A DNA stretch of 64,000 bases from Lucinisca nassula (GCA_963580285.1 OY757015.1:130135688-130199687), one strand, 5' to 3'; shown: positions 34,030 to 44,530, counted from the first letter of the stretch. Translations and numbers: made by a program. The notes: generated by a model from the letters alone, not told the origin.

Positions 34030-35961
34030 AGCTCGTTCAACTGTCAAGGGTTTGATACTAAGGCATATGAGCTGCAGTCTTTGGCTGTAGAGAGGGATTT
34101 AGTTGATAACCACATCTGTCATTCAGTCGCAAAGTTTGCTGTATGTGTAACAGAAGGCCAAGACAAGCTTCCTACGTTATATTTGTTACCTAAACCTCAT
34201 AAAGACCATACAAAACACGGTTTATTGCAAATTCAAGCTCTTGTACCACCACTAAACTCTCCAAATTATTAACTTCATTTTTTTCTGCCATCAAAAAACA
34301 TGTGATTTAATATTGTGATAAAGTCTTTGAACGATCAGGGAGAGGGCTGTTTTGGTCTATAAAAATTCTAATGAAGTTTTAAAAAATTGAAACCCAGACG
34401 TTTTTGTCCTCATAATCTTATGAAAGAAAAACTTTATGATTTAATTGAATGGACATTTCATAGAGAAGACTGCCTCTATCTTGCGTGTAATGTAAGAACT
34501 GCTTTTTCACTTCTGCAGAGAATAACAATTATACTTTATGATCATGTCAGAAAGTGGGTGAACTCTCACTTTTCTACTTGACAATATTTACATAAGATTT
34601 GGTACTAATTTATTTAGACAAGTTGTGGGTATTCCGATGTGTACAAATTGCGCAACGCTTGTGGATGATCTGTTCTTGTTTTGTTATGAAAGAGACTTCA
34701 TGATGTCTTTTCCGTTGACAACCAATCTGAAATCATTGAAGCCTTAAGCTCGATTTCTAGATATTTGGATGATTTATTAAATATTGATAATACCTATTTA
34801 GATGGTTTGATCAATCAAATTTAGTCACCAGAACTTGAGATAAATAAAGCAAATTCTTCTGATACCGAGGCTCAGGTTTTGGATTTACATCTTTCTATTG
34901 AAGATGGATTTGTTTCTTGCAAAATTTAGGATAAACGCGATGATTTTGATTTTGAAATTGTAAAGTGTCCTTTCTTGAGTGGTGATGTTCCACGTGCGGC
35001 ATCCTATGACGTTTATATTTCGTAATTAATTCGATTTGCCAGAGTGTCTGGTCGTGTAACTGACTTCAAGACTCGTAATAAATTGTTAACTGCTAAATTT
35101 AATCAGGGTTACTGGTATCATGAACTACGCAGAGCCTTTTCAAAATTTTATAGACGTCATTCCGATTTCATTTCAAAATTCAATGTTGGACTTAAATCTC
35201 TGCAACGCGAAATTTACGGTGACTTAGTATATAAATTCAGATAAATATATAAGTGCATGACTTCAGCACCCAATTTCGTAAAATCATTCTTCGATACAAA
35301 AAGATTGGCTACAACATAAATGTTATACAACAGACTACATGCATGGTAGGTAACCCAATCACGATCGATAACTTTGCTTCCCTCTCTAATTGCACGCCGG
35401 TGGGTCAGGTGTCAGATTCTATGACGGTTCCAGTGTAAAAGCTTACTCTGGTCGGGCTCATCGGAGTCTAACTGTTGGTTTTCTTTTGCTTCAGCATTTC
35501 AGTGGTTTCTTGCTGTCGAGTCCTCACCGTTGTCTCACCTCTGTGGTTCTTTGATTTTTGTGTTAACGGAGATGTTGCACTGATGAGTTAGGAGGCCTTC
35601 ATGCGGACTGAACAAATTATTTGTCTAAATCGCGACGGAAGTAAGGGCGAGGATTGTGGTCACGTAAAATCGATTTAAGCCCCCCAGTGGAAATCTGCCA
35701 CTGACCGTTCCAAGGCGGCTCTTCTGTGGCGATTTATTTATGTTGTCGTTTGTTACTTACTGTGTGTATCACTTGTGTCTTTTGGTTTTGGATGGCCATA
35801 TGGCCATTTTGTGGGAAAGTAACTGTCCTTATGGCCTTCCTTTGTTTAGGTTTCCATTATGGTCTGGTCGCTTAATGTTTGTATTTCTTTCCCTTTGGTG
35901 TCTTTTATGGGTGGAGTAAGTTAATTGTATCAATTCCTGATCTTTGTTTTACTTCTACTTT
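34030..35961 (+). pseudogene. Penelope-like element: broken reverse transcriptase ORF plus 3' untranslated region
   Basis: Translation in shifting frames gives PLE-type RT blocks in order: LPTLYLLPKPHK (34174-34209), VVGIPMCTNCATLVDDLFLF (about 34625-34684), SRYLDDLLNIDNTYLDG (about 34757-34810, containing the YxDD catalytic box), TDFKTRNKLLTAKFNQGYWY (35059-35118), FRKIILRYKKIGYN (35274-35315) and NFASLSNCTPVG (about 35370-35410). Several stop codons and frameshifts show it is dead. GIPMCTNC has Cys where GIPMGTNC is usual. I saw no GIY-YIG endonuclease domain. The 3' region (35441-35961) ends in the GGTTAATTGTATCGATTCC-type tail seen throughout the window. Confidence 0.8.
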
Positions 35962-36254
35962 GTTTGATTTGACGTTTAACGTCCCCGTCAACACTGTAAA
36001 GGTCATTTTGGAGACGTTGCTTCCAATTTTGTGGGACTTTTACCCCACATTGAGATGAAATGACATCTCAAGCCCTGTCGCCCAATGAAACCAATAGGGT
36101 TTATTAGCATGGACGGTCCGCCTTGCACCGCGGTTCCTGGACAGGCTTAGATCCTCTAAGCGGTTTACCAGTACTAGTGTGCGGGCCGGATTCAGCTCTG
36201 CGTGGAAGCATCATGCAGCCCAAATATTTCTTCAAGCCCCTATGGGCGGGGGCC
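35962..36254 (-). mobile_element. SINE-M copy with perfect 15-bp target duplication
   Basis: TTTTACTTCTACTTT flanks the element at 35947-35961 and 36255-36269. The host site is the junction between the end of one PLE and the start of the next, so the SINE is younger than the PLE pair. Confidence 0.88.
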
Positions 36255-36270
36255 TTTTACTTCTACTTTA

Positions 36271-36433
36271 CTGAGAATAAGAGAGAATCTATTTTTTTAT
36301 GTAATGTTGGCTGGTGCCTGATGCTTTGTGTCTGGTCGAGGCCATCGGACTGCAGTTGTTGGTTCCCTTTTGCTCCAGCGTTTCAGGAGTTTCTTGCTGT
36401 CGAGTCCTCACCGTTGTTTCATATCTGCGGTTA
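36271..36433 (+). mobile_element. Second PLE copy, 5' truncated (3' region, left part)
   Basis: Starting ACTGAGAATAAGAGAGAATC, this matches the 3' untranslated region of the PLE and lies directly after the SINE target duplication at the end of the first PLE. The two copies are therefore head to tail. It breaks off at 36433, where a tandem array begins, and continues at 39879. Confidence 0.75.
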
Positions 36434-37539
36434 TTATGTCTCCCCCGAAAAAATTTTTTTCGGAGAGACATATTGTTTTTCCCCCGGGCGTCTGTCTGTC
36501 TGTCTGTCCGTCTGTCCGTCTGTCACACTTTCGTGTCCGCTCTGTAACTTGAAAACCGTTAGAGCTATCTTCACAAAACTTCGTATAAATATTAATCAGC
36601 ATTAGACGACGTGCAGTGCGCAAGAACCATAACTCTCGCATTTATACTTTTTGAATTATCTCCCTTGGAAGTTTGTTGGTATGTATATATGTATGGGCAA
36701 ATCCTGTCCGGTCAATAACTTTCTTATTTTTTGATGGATTTTAAAATTACTCGGCAGAAATATTAACAACCATAAGACGATGTGTGGTGCGCATGAGGCA
36801 GGTCGGTACCTCAAAGGTCAAGGTCATACTTAGAGGTCAAAGGTCAAAAAAGGGGCCTTTTTTCGTATTTGGTCAATAACTTTCTTATTTTGAAATGGAT
36901 TTTTAAATTACTTGGCATAATTATTAACAACCATAAGATGATGTGTGGTGCACATGAGGCAGGTCGGTTCCTCAAAGGTCAAGGTCATACTTAGAGGTCA
37001 AAGGTCAAAAAGGGGCCTTTTTTTTCGTATTTGGTCAATAACTTTCTTATTTTGAGATGGATTTTGAAATCACATGGCAGAAATGTGAACCAATATAAGG
37101 CGATGTGTTGCGCGCATGACCCAAGTTGGTACCTCAAAGGTCAAGGTCATACTTAGAGGTCAAAGGTAAAAAAAGGGGCCTTTTTCGGGTTTTGTCAATA
37201 ACTTGCCTATTTTTAAATAGAATTTGAAGTTACTTGGCAAACATGTTAACTATCATGGGACGATGTGTTGCATGCATGATTCAGTTTGGTACCTAAAATG
37301 TCAAGGTCATACATAGAGGTCAAAGGTAAAAAGGGGCCTTTTTTCGTGTTTGGTCAATAACTTTTTATTTTTAGATGGATTTTGAAATTGCTAGGCAGAA
37401 ATGTTAACCACCATGAGATGATGTGTTGCACGCATGACCCAGTTTAATACCTGAAAGGTCAAGGTCATACATAGAGGTTAAAGGTAAAAAATGGCCTTTT
37501 TTGTGTTCTGTCAATAACTTTCTTATTATGCCCCCAACT

Positions 37540-39125
37540 TTGAAAAAGTTGGAGGGGCATATTGGTTCTGGTTCGTTCGTCCGTCAGTTACGCTTTTGAT
37601 GCATAGCATAACTAAAGAACCGTGTATGCTAGGGTTTTGAAATTTCATATATGGATTCCTCATGGAAAATTAGCTTACGCGTATTTTTTTTCTCGTCCGG
37701 ATTATGTCCCCTTCAAGAGTTATTGCCCTTTGAATTTTTTTAATAAAATCTTGTCAGCAAGATATCTCAAAAACTATGTGAGCTAGAGCCTTGAAAGTTG
37801 GTGAATATATTAATGGTGATGAGTAGATGAACTGATTAACTTTTGACAAAATTCCGAAAAATACTTTGTGAGTTATGGCCCTTTGTCATTATGGTAATTT
37901 GTGCCCATTGTAATGTATGCTAAAAGTGATGCATAGCATAACTTTAGAACCGTGTATGCTAGGTTTTTGAAATTTCATATATGGATTCCTAATGGAAAAT
38001 TAGCTGACGCGTATTTTTTTTCTCGTCCGGAATATGCCCCTTTCAAGAGTTATTGTCCTTTGAAATTTTTTAATAAAATCTTGTCAGCAAGATATCTAAA
38101 AAACTATTGGAGCTAGAGCCTTGAAAGTTGGTGAATAGATTGGTGGTGATGAGTTGATGAACTGATTAACTTATGACAAAATTCCGAAAAATACTAAGTT
38201 AGTTATGGCCCTTTGTCATTTTGGTAAGTTGTGCCCATTGTAATGTATGCTAAAAGTGATGCATAGCATAACTTTAGAACCGTGTATGCTATAGTTTTGA
38301 AATTTCATATATGCATTTCTGATGGAAAATAAGCTGACGCGTATTTTTTTTCTCGTCCGGATTATGCCCCTTTTAAGAGTTATTGCCCTTTGAAATTTTT
38401 TTAATAAAATCTTGTCAGCAAGATATCTCAAAAACTATTGGAGCTAGAGGCTTGAATGTTGGTGAATATATTGGTGGTGATGAGTAGATGAACTGATTAA
38501 CTTTTGACAAAATTTCTGAAAAATACTTTGTGAGTTATGGCCCTTTGTCATTTTGGTAATTTGTGCCCATTGTAATGTATGCTAAAAGTGATGCATAGCA
38601 TAACTTTAGAACCGTGTATGCTAGGGTTTTGAAATTTCATATATGGATTCCTCATGAAAAATTAGCTGACGCGTATTTTTTTTCTCGTCCGGATTATGCC
38701 CCTTTCAAGAGTTATTGCCCTTTGAAATTTTTTTAAAAAAATCTTGTCAGCAAAATATCTCAAACACTATTGGAGCTAGACCCTTGAAAGTTGTTGAGTA
38801 TATTGGTGGTGATGAGTATATGAACTTATTAACTTTTGACAAAATTCCGAAAAATACTTTGCGAGTTATGGCCCTTTGTCATTTTGGTAATTTGTGCCCA
38901 TTGTAATGAATGCTAAAAGTGATGCATTGCAGAGCATTAGAACTGTGTATGCTATGGTTTTGAAATTTCATATATGCATTCCTAATGGAAAATAAGCTGA
39001 CGCGTATTTTTTTTCTCATCCAGATTATGCCCCTTTCAAGAGTTATTGCCCTTTGAATTTTTTTTTTATAAAATCTTGACAGCAAGATATCTCAAAAACT
39101 ATTGGAGCTAGAGGCTTGAAAGTTG
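37540..39125 (+). repeat. 331-bp tandem array nested in the 160-bp array
   Basis: Units begin GATGCATAGCATAACTTTAG AACC at 37598, 37928, 38258, 38590 and 38921 (periods 330-332). They include ACGCGTATTTTTTTTCTCGT CC and GAGTTATGGCCCTTTGTCAT. The opening hairpin is CCCCCAACTTTGAAAAAGTT GG. Long stop-poor readings here repeat with the unit and are not genes. Confidence 0.85.
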
Positions 39126-39292
39126 GACCATGAGTCATGTGCAAGACCAAGGTCCATACCTCCAATGTCAAGGTCATACCTAGAGGTCAAAGGTAAAAAA
39201 AAGGACAGTCAATAACTTCCGTATTCTTTGATGGATTATGAAATTACTTGGCAGAAATGTTAACCATCATGAGACGATGTGTTGTACCGCAA

Positions 39293-39630
39293 TGTGTGTG
39301 TGTGTGTGTGAATTCGGGTTTAACGTCGCTTTCAACAATTTTTCAGTCATATCACGACGGTGTCTGGTTGCGACAGGGAGCTCAATGCTCACGTTTATAG
39401 TGCTGCCTCACTGAAGTTTCATGTCCCAGACACATTACATGATACCACACCCAGTCACATTATCCTGACACTGGATCGACCAGTCCTAACTCTACCCCGT
39501 AAATCTGAGTGCCAAACAAGGAGCAGCTAGTACCATTTTTAACGACTTTGGTATGTCGCGGCCCGGGATTGAACCCGAGACCTCCCGTTCCCCGGAGCGG
39601 ACACTCTACCAACTGAGCTATCGGGGCCGG
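39293..39630 (-). mobile_element. tRNA-derived SINE with 15-bp target duplication
   Basis: The minus-strand head has GATAGCTCAGTTGGTAGAGT (box A) and TCTCGGGTTCAATCCCGGGC (box B), very close to a true tRNA. The tail is (TG)n read on plus. TGTGTTGTACCGCAA at 39278-39292 and 39631-39645 is a perfect target duplication within the tandem array, so this is a late arrival. Confidence 0.88.
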
Positions 39631-39878
39631 TGTGTTGTACCGCAAAGGTCAAGGCCATACTTAGAGGTCAAAGGTAAAAAAGTGCTTTTTTTGTTTACGG
39701 CCAATAACTTTTTTATTTTTCTATGAACATTTTTAAAGTTACTATGCAGAAATGTTCATCTTCATTATATGATGTGTGCACACAAGACCCAGCTGAATAC
39801 CTCCAATGTCAAGGTTATACTTAGCAGTTAAAAACGGGGGAGACATCTGTGTTTTTGTAGAAAAACAAATTCTAGTTT

Positions 39879-40275
39879 GCTTTTTGTGTTCGGAGAATTT
39901 GCACTGATGAGGTAAGAGGCCTTCATGCGGTCTGAACAAATTATTTGTCTAAATCGCGACGGAAGTAAGGGCGAGGATTGTGGCCACGTAAAATCGATTT
40001 AAGCCCCCCAGTGGAATTCGTTTCACTGACCGTTCCAGGGCGGTTCTTCTATCGCAGTTTATTTTTGTTATTGCTTGTCTTTGGGTGTGTATCGCTTTTA
40101 CTATTTTGTTTTGGATCGCCAATTGGCCATTTTGTTGGAAAGAAATCGCCCTTTTGGCTTTCCGCTTTTGATGTTTCCATTACGGTCTAGTTGTTTCATG
40201 TCTGTGCTTCTTTCCCTTTGGTGTCTCTGATGGGAGCTGTGGATTAACTGTATCGATTCCTGATCATGAACAACT
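39879..40275 (+). mobile_element. Second PLE copy (3' region, right part)
   Basis: The PLE 3' region resumes with TTTTTGTGTTCGGAGAA and GCACTGATGAGGTAAGAGGC. It runs through TTCATGCGGTCTGAACAAAT, the CGATTTAAGCCCCCCAGTGG block and the terminal TGTATCGATTCCTGATCAT. It joins cleanly to the part ending at 36433, showing that 3.4 kb was inserted between them. Confidence 0.8.
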
Positions 40276-40382
40276 GCCTGTAAAGAATAAGACTGAATTT
40301 TGACATGAATAATTGGGAAATGTTCCAGATATGGTAAGTCATGAATACTTGTCAAAGTTTCATGTATGTACACAAGTAAGTG

Positions 40383-40672
40383 TCGCCTCCGCCCATCGCG
40401 AATTGAAAACATTAATTGGGCTGCATGGTGAAATCCACCAAACTTGAGTATTGGTAAACCGCTTAGAGAGTCTAAGTCAGCCTAGGAAAAGTGGTGCGAG
40501 TCGGACCTTTCCTTAAATGCTAATAGTTTTTTTGGCGGAAGGGATCGACATGTCATTCCATTTCAATGTTGGGTAAAAGTGCCACAACATCGCAAGCAAC
40601 GAGTCCAAAGTGACATAAACAGTGTTGAAGGGGACGTAGCAACTCCACACAAACAGAACAAACACAATTACT
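40383..40672 (+). mobile_element. SINE-M copy, diverged
   Basis: CCTCCGCCCATCGCGA, GAGTATTGGTAAACCGCTTA, GGTGCGAGTCGGACC and a decayed GTGTTGAAGGGGACG tail. Confidence 0.72.
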
Positions 40673-40693
40673 TGATAGTATGTACAAATATTT

Positions 40694-40969
40694 CATTACA
40701 ATAACACACCCGTGCGACATAGTGCACTTTCACATCTGAATAATGGCTACTTTTCTGATGAAAATCTGTGATAGTTTTCTTCTTTATATAGCAAACATAG
40801 GTTGTGGGTGCTCATTAGAACCCCCTAATTGCGGCGTTTCTAATGAGTACCCGCAACCTATTTCTTGGAACAAAAATAAGAAAAATAATGTAATCATCGT
40901 AAACCCCAGTTTTGTTTCTATAAAGTGGGTTTTAGAGGGGTGTTCATTTCACGGACTTGTTCACGTGAT
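40694..40969 (+). mobile_element. PAL-B copy, complete
   Basis: CATTACAATAACACACCCGT to GGACTTGTTCACGTGAT. Hairpin partly mismatched (GAACCCCCTAATTGCGGCGT). Confidence 0.84.
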
Positions 40970-41010
40970 GCATAGCAAGCCGTCAAGTATGACCTTACCA
41001 ATTTACTGGA

Positions 41011-41543
41011 CATAGTGCATTTTTGTACATCTCAATAATGGTTACTTTTCTGATGAAAATCCGTGATATTGTTGTTCTTTATACAGCAAGCATAGGTTGC
41101 GGGTGCTCGCATCACGAAAACACGCCTATATTATTTTCATCCCTTTGAACCCCACTTTTATACAGTAAAACTGGGTTTCAGGGGGAATACATTCTTTTTC
41201 TTATTTCTGCTCTAAAATATAGATTGTGGAACTCGTCAGAACCACCTCGATGAGGCGGTTCTAACAAGTGCCCACAATCTATATTTTGAGCAGAAATAAG
41301 AAAAATATCACAAATTTTCATCATAAAATTTTCATTTTTTCGGCGATAAAGGTGACAATGTATTTGTATAGGCGTGTTTGCGTAATGGTTAGAACCCCCT
41401 TATTGAGGCGGTTCTGACAAGTATCCACAACCTTTGTCTTTGAGCAGAAATAAGAAAAATAATGCAATCTCCGTAAACCCCAGTTTTGTCTATATAAAGC
41501 GGGATTGAGCGGGGTGTTCATTTTACGGATTTGCTCACGTAAT
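41011..41543 (+). mobile_element. PAL-B copy split by a PAL-A insertion
   Basis: Left part 41011-41109 ends ...GGGTGCTCG and right part 41387-41543 resumes GTTAGAACCCCCTTATTGAG G. Removing 41110-41386 restores a normal PAL-B hairpin. The left terminus is replaced by ACTGGACATAGTGC. Confidence 0.82.
41110..41386 (-). mobile_element. PAL-A copy, complete, inserted in PAL-B hairpin arm
   Basis: CATCACGAAAACACGCCTAT to TATAGGCGTGTTTGCGTAATG. Intact hairpin centred near 41250. Flanking host bases show at most one duplicated G. Confidence 0.88.
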
Positions 41544-41558
41544 GTATTGCAAGCTTAC

Positions 41559-41727
41559 CCATTTACTGGATCAAGTTCAATGGCTCTTGGCTGATCCAAA
41601 CTTGCGTTAACGACGATCCTTTCGTGAGTTCCATTGAGGGTCATTAAATAAATTCTGCCATTAGAAGTGTCTGCATAGAACAATAGCCGAGATATAGGAG
41701 CCACTGCAATACCATTGGCCATAGAAT
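41559..41727 (-). CDS. Exon 4: YWTD propeller blade 3
   Basis: The 56 residues begin DSMANGIAVAPISRLLFYAD and end LDQPRAIELDPVN, the usual blade 3 pattern of a YWTD propeller with an FYAD variant of the motif. NGT and NAS are two potential N-glycosylation sites. The acceptor is TATTTCTTTAG before ATTCTATGG and the donor is AATGG followed by GTAAGC. The exon leaves GG, which the next exon completes to Gly (DPVN-G-TIYW), so the phase fits exactly. The flanking introns are long (6.95 kb upstream, 11.55 kb downstream) and filled with PAL elements, PLE fragments and arrays. Confidence 0.9.
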
Positions 41728-42223
41728 CTAAAGAAATATAGATCAAAACACTGATCGTTTGTCTTTGGGTGTAGGCTGGGACAAAAGTTTTGGACTTTGA
41801 CGCAAACAGTTTCGTTTTACCCTTAAATTCACGTTTTAAGCAAACTATGCAGACAGTGCATAATGCCGAGTTCTGCGGCTTCTGATCTGGGTTTACACTT
41901 GTTTTCCAAGTCTAATCCATGATTCCCAGTCCAGATTCTATATATAACCCTCTTATGAATCGGTAAAATATGCGCCTTTTTTTCCATAAATGACAGCTAC
42001 CTGTTTTTCCGACAAGTCAGTGACAGTCACGTGGACTTCAGCATTCAAAAGCTAACTGCGCTTTATAACTTTGGGTCAATTGATAAACAATCGACCCAAA
42101 TCTGCAGAATTAAGGCAGAGGTGCCTGTACAGAACAACATTTAAAATACACCACTTAAATATACTGGATAATAGAAGCGGGCATCGGTCTAAGACAGACG
42201 TTACACCGCCGGAAATGCGGTTT

Positions 42224-42500
42224 CATTACGATAACAAATCCGTGTCCAAAGTGCATTCTTTCTTATCTTCAGAATGGTTACTTTTCTTGTGAAAATTCGA
42301 GATATTTTTCTTTTTAATGCTCCAAAAATATGTCGTTGTGCTCGTTTGAACCGCCTCATTGAGGCGGTTCTAACGATTACCCACAACCTATGTCTTGAAG
42401 AGAATTAGAAAATGTTCTATACCCCTGTAAATCCTAGGTTTCCTTATAAAAATTGGGTTTAGAGGGCTGTTTGTTATACGGGGTTTTGTTTAATTATGGG
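42224..42500 (+). mobile_element. PAL-B copy
   Basis: CATTACGATAACAAATCCGT at the left, intact hairpin ACCGCCTCATTGAGGCGGT, and a decayed right end (ACGGGGTTTTGTTTAATTAT). Confidence 0.78.
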
Positions 42501-42534
42501 TCAACCGCGTTTCCAACTTTATTTAATTTGATTC

Positions 42535-43027
42535 CATTACTAGAACACACCCGTGTGATACAATGCGTTCTTCCATATGTCCAAAACCTTATTGTTCTGA
42601 TGAAAATGATGTTTTTTTCCTTTTTTGACTCCAAACAATGGATGTTGGCGGATTTAACGAGTACCCACAACCCATGTCTTGGAGCAGAAATAAGAAACAT
42701 AATGTATACCCTTGTAAATTCCAGTTTTCTCTATGTGGGCCCCGTCAAACGATTTTGGTACTTATCGCCTATGCGAGCAGCGAAAGTTCAGGCGAGCCTG
42801 CGCATCCGCGCAGTCTCGCCAGAACCTTCGCTGCTCGCCCATACAAGCAGTGAATCAAGAGAAACCTTCAGACAGAAAGCCATATCCCTGGCCCCTCTGA
42901 ATGGCTTGCATGCGCAGTTGAAATGTGTCATGACGGAATGCTCGAAGACACAAATTCGCTTGACGGGGCTCAAATTTATAAAGTAGGGTTCACAGAGATG
43001 TTAATTACATGAATTTGTTTACAGGAT
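42535..43027 (+). mobile_element. PAL-B copy split by a GTCAAGCG MITE
   Basis: CATTACTAGAACACACCCGT at the left, hairpin largely deleted (GGATTTAACGAGTACCC), and host broken inside TCTCTATATAAAG at 42736. It resumes TTATAAAGTAGGGTTCACAG and ends near 43027. Confidence 0.75.
42737..42971 (+). mobile_element. GTCAAGCG hairpin MITE, copy 3
   Basis: GGGCCCCGTCAAACGATTTT to AATTCGCTTGACGGGGCTC, with the internal GCGAGCAGCGAAAGTTC palindrome. The host PAL-B site is TATA-rich, and a TA duplication is plausible. Confidence 0.85.
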
Positions 43028-43083
43028 GTCAATCTGCATCTGACATGGCTGTTTGCTCACGTTTTCCTTTAACTTTAAGGAAT

Positions 43084-43540
43084 AGATATATCCATTGTTT
43101 TTGTGAAATATTGGGAAATATTTGTACTGATTGATATCTGTACAGGATAATTTGACGAGCCCGCCAGGGCGAGGCTAATTTTTTTTTTTTTTTGGTTTGG
43201 GTTTTACGGCCCTTTCAAGATTATTTCACTCATATCGAGCCGATCGTTAATCAGAGGTGGGCGAAAACCGGAGTACCCGGAGAAAAACCACCTGACCTTC
43301 CGTTGCAGAACTTGGCGTCTCACACGTCTTCTCTTCTTCCGGTTTCGCCTGAAGTCTCACACGTGGCCCGAGCGAGGCTCGAACCTACGGCGGTGAGAGA
43401 CCTAATGACTAAGAGTCAGCGCTCTTATCCACTAGGCCACGGAGGCCCGTGCGAGGCTAATTATCGTGTACAGATGTCAATCAGTACAAATATTTACCAA
43501 TATTTCTCAAAAACAAATGGATATATCTGTTTTAATCCAC
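43084..43540. repeat. Foldback element with 75-bp arms, loop interrupted by SINE
   Basis: AATAGATATATCCATTGTTT TTG... and ...CAAATGGATATATCTGTT, with AAATATTTGTACTGATTGA and its inverse, form long arms. The centre is GACGAGCCCGCCAGGGCGAG G, where the SINE at 43181-43450 landed. Confidence 0.75.
43181..43450 (-). mobile_element. tRNA-derived SINE in the loop of a foldback, 12-bp target duplication
   Basis: GCGAGGCTAATT flanks the element (43169-43180 and 43451-43462). The head reads GGCCTAGTGGATAAGAGCGC on minus with box B GTAGGTTCGAGCCTC. The end is GCCGTAAAACCCAAACC plus poly(A). It is the same family as 54629-54868, with a small extra insertion near 43330. Confidence 0.88.
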
Positions 43541-43959
43541 AGCTTATTGTAGCTTCCGCTTAAAGGTAATAGAAAAAAAAATTAAAACCTATTAAAGCAT
43601 ATTTGTTTTATTTCCTGTTAATTAATTTTTATCATTTGACCTGATTTACCCCGTCTGGAAAATAGATTGTCCTGTCTGAAAGGACACTGTCAGCTTCTTT
43701 GCTTCATTAATATTCAATTGGATTTGATTGGTCTAAATCCAACTGTAGCCATATGTGGCCAAAAAAAATTCTTCTTTCTGACCAGGCTATTTGATCATGC
43801 TTTTTTAACCTGATGTTTATCACTGGGGCATTTTAATTTTGAAACTTCAAGTGAAAGGACTTACTTTGAACTCAGATGTGTGTTTTTGCTGCATGCAAAT
43901 GTTTCATAAAATGTTTGGCACCAGTTACAGAGGAATTGAACACGGGAGTGTATTGTGAT

Positions 43960-44090
43960 AATTCAAGAATATTTTTTCTCCATAAAAAAGTATGTTGTGG
44001 GTATTCATTAGAACCGCCTCATCCCACAAAAACATGTTGTGGGTACTTGTTGGAATTGCCTCGATGAGGCAGTTAATGTCCACGTTTATA
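43960..44090 (+). mobile_element. PAL-like remnant
   Basis: GTTGTGGGTATTCATTAGAA CCGCCTCATCCCAC, then a second GTTGTGGGTACTTGTTGGAA TTGCCTCGATGAGGCAGTT. Both are central-hairpin fragments without outer ends. Confidence 0.5.
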
Positions 44091-44091
44091 C

Positions 44092-44530
44092 TTAACTGTT
44101 CGGACACCAAAAAATCAGTCTCAGACCAGACCCAGATCAGGAGCAGTCTGATCAGGGTCTGCACTGTTTGCCATTAAGGAAAAGCCATTTTAAATGTGGG
44201 TACTCATTCAAGTAGCCTCGGCGAGGCTATTTTAATGAATACCACAATGTTAAATTGTTACGGCTGAAAATGTAACAAAACAAAATAACAGAAGAATTCA
44301 GGTGGTTCAGTCAGGCAAAAATTATTTTGTTAATATATTTAACTGTTTGGACACCAAAAAATCAGTCTCAGATCAGACCCAGATCAGAAGGAGCAGTCTG
44401 ATCAGGGTCTGCACTGTTTCCCATTAAGTAAAAGCTATTTTGAATGTGGGTACTCATTCAAATAACCTCCGCGAGGCTATTTTAATGAATACCCTGACAA
44501 TGTTAATTTTGTCATGCAGAGCTAGAAGCC
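44092..44530 (+). repeat. Tandem duplication of a 248-bp two-hairpin unit
   Basis: Two copies (from 44092 and 44340) each contain an AGTCTCAGACCAGACCC / GGGTCTGCACTG inverted repeat and a distinct hairpin GTGGGTACTCATTCAAGTAG CCTCGGCGAGGCTATTTTAA TGAATACC. This hairpin resembles PAL in layout but not in stem sequence. Confidence 0.75.

Larger units (their letters stand above)
36436..39878 (+). repeat. Tandem-array element with AGGTCA motifs, about 3.4 kb, inserted in PLE
   Basis: It opens ATGTCTCCCCCGAAAAAATT T with a hairpin (TCCCCCGAAAAA/TTTTTCGGAGA) and closes GGGGGAGACATCTGTG, an inverted terminal pair. Inside are about seven units of roughly 160 bp starting GGTCAATAACTTTCTTATTT (36710, 36871, 37033, 37193, 37352, 37509 and a late one at 39206), most with AGAGGTCAAAGGTCA. 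A second, 331-bp array interrupts the series, and a tRNA SINE sits at 39293-39630. No coding signal. Confidence 0.82.

Noticed and set aside
34030..35440. Functional telomerase-like or retron-like reverse transcriptase gene
   Set aside because: Multiple stops and frameshifts, and the motif set fits a degraded Penelope-like element.
35578..35630. CACTGATGAGTTAGGAGGCC in the PLE 3' region as a possible PLE hammerhead
   Set aside because: Stem II cannot be formed and CTGAACAAAT replaces the GAAA with its stem III; other PLE copies diverge in a way that does not preserve pairing.
36123..36605. 160-codon open frame as a gene
   Set aside because: It crosses a SINE, a PLE 3' region and the start of a tandem array.
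37540..39125. Open frames on both strands around 38216-38431 and 38879-39085
   Set aside because: They repeat with the 331-bp unit and have no independent coding evidence.
42453..42986. 177-codon open frame as a gene
   Set aside because: It runs through a PAL-B element and a MITE; similar readings recur at every MITE copy (10438, 14658, 47251).
43192..43563. 123-codon open frame as a gene
   Set aside because: It is an antisense reading of a tRNA-derived SINE; the same peptide appears at 54685-54956.
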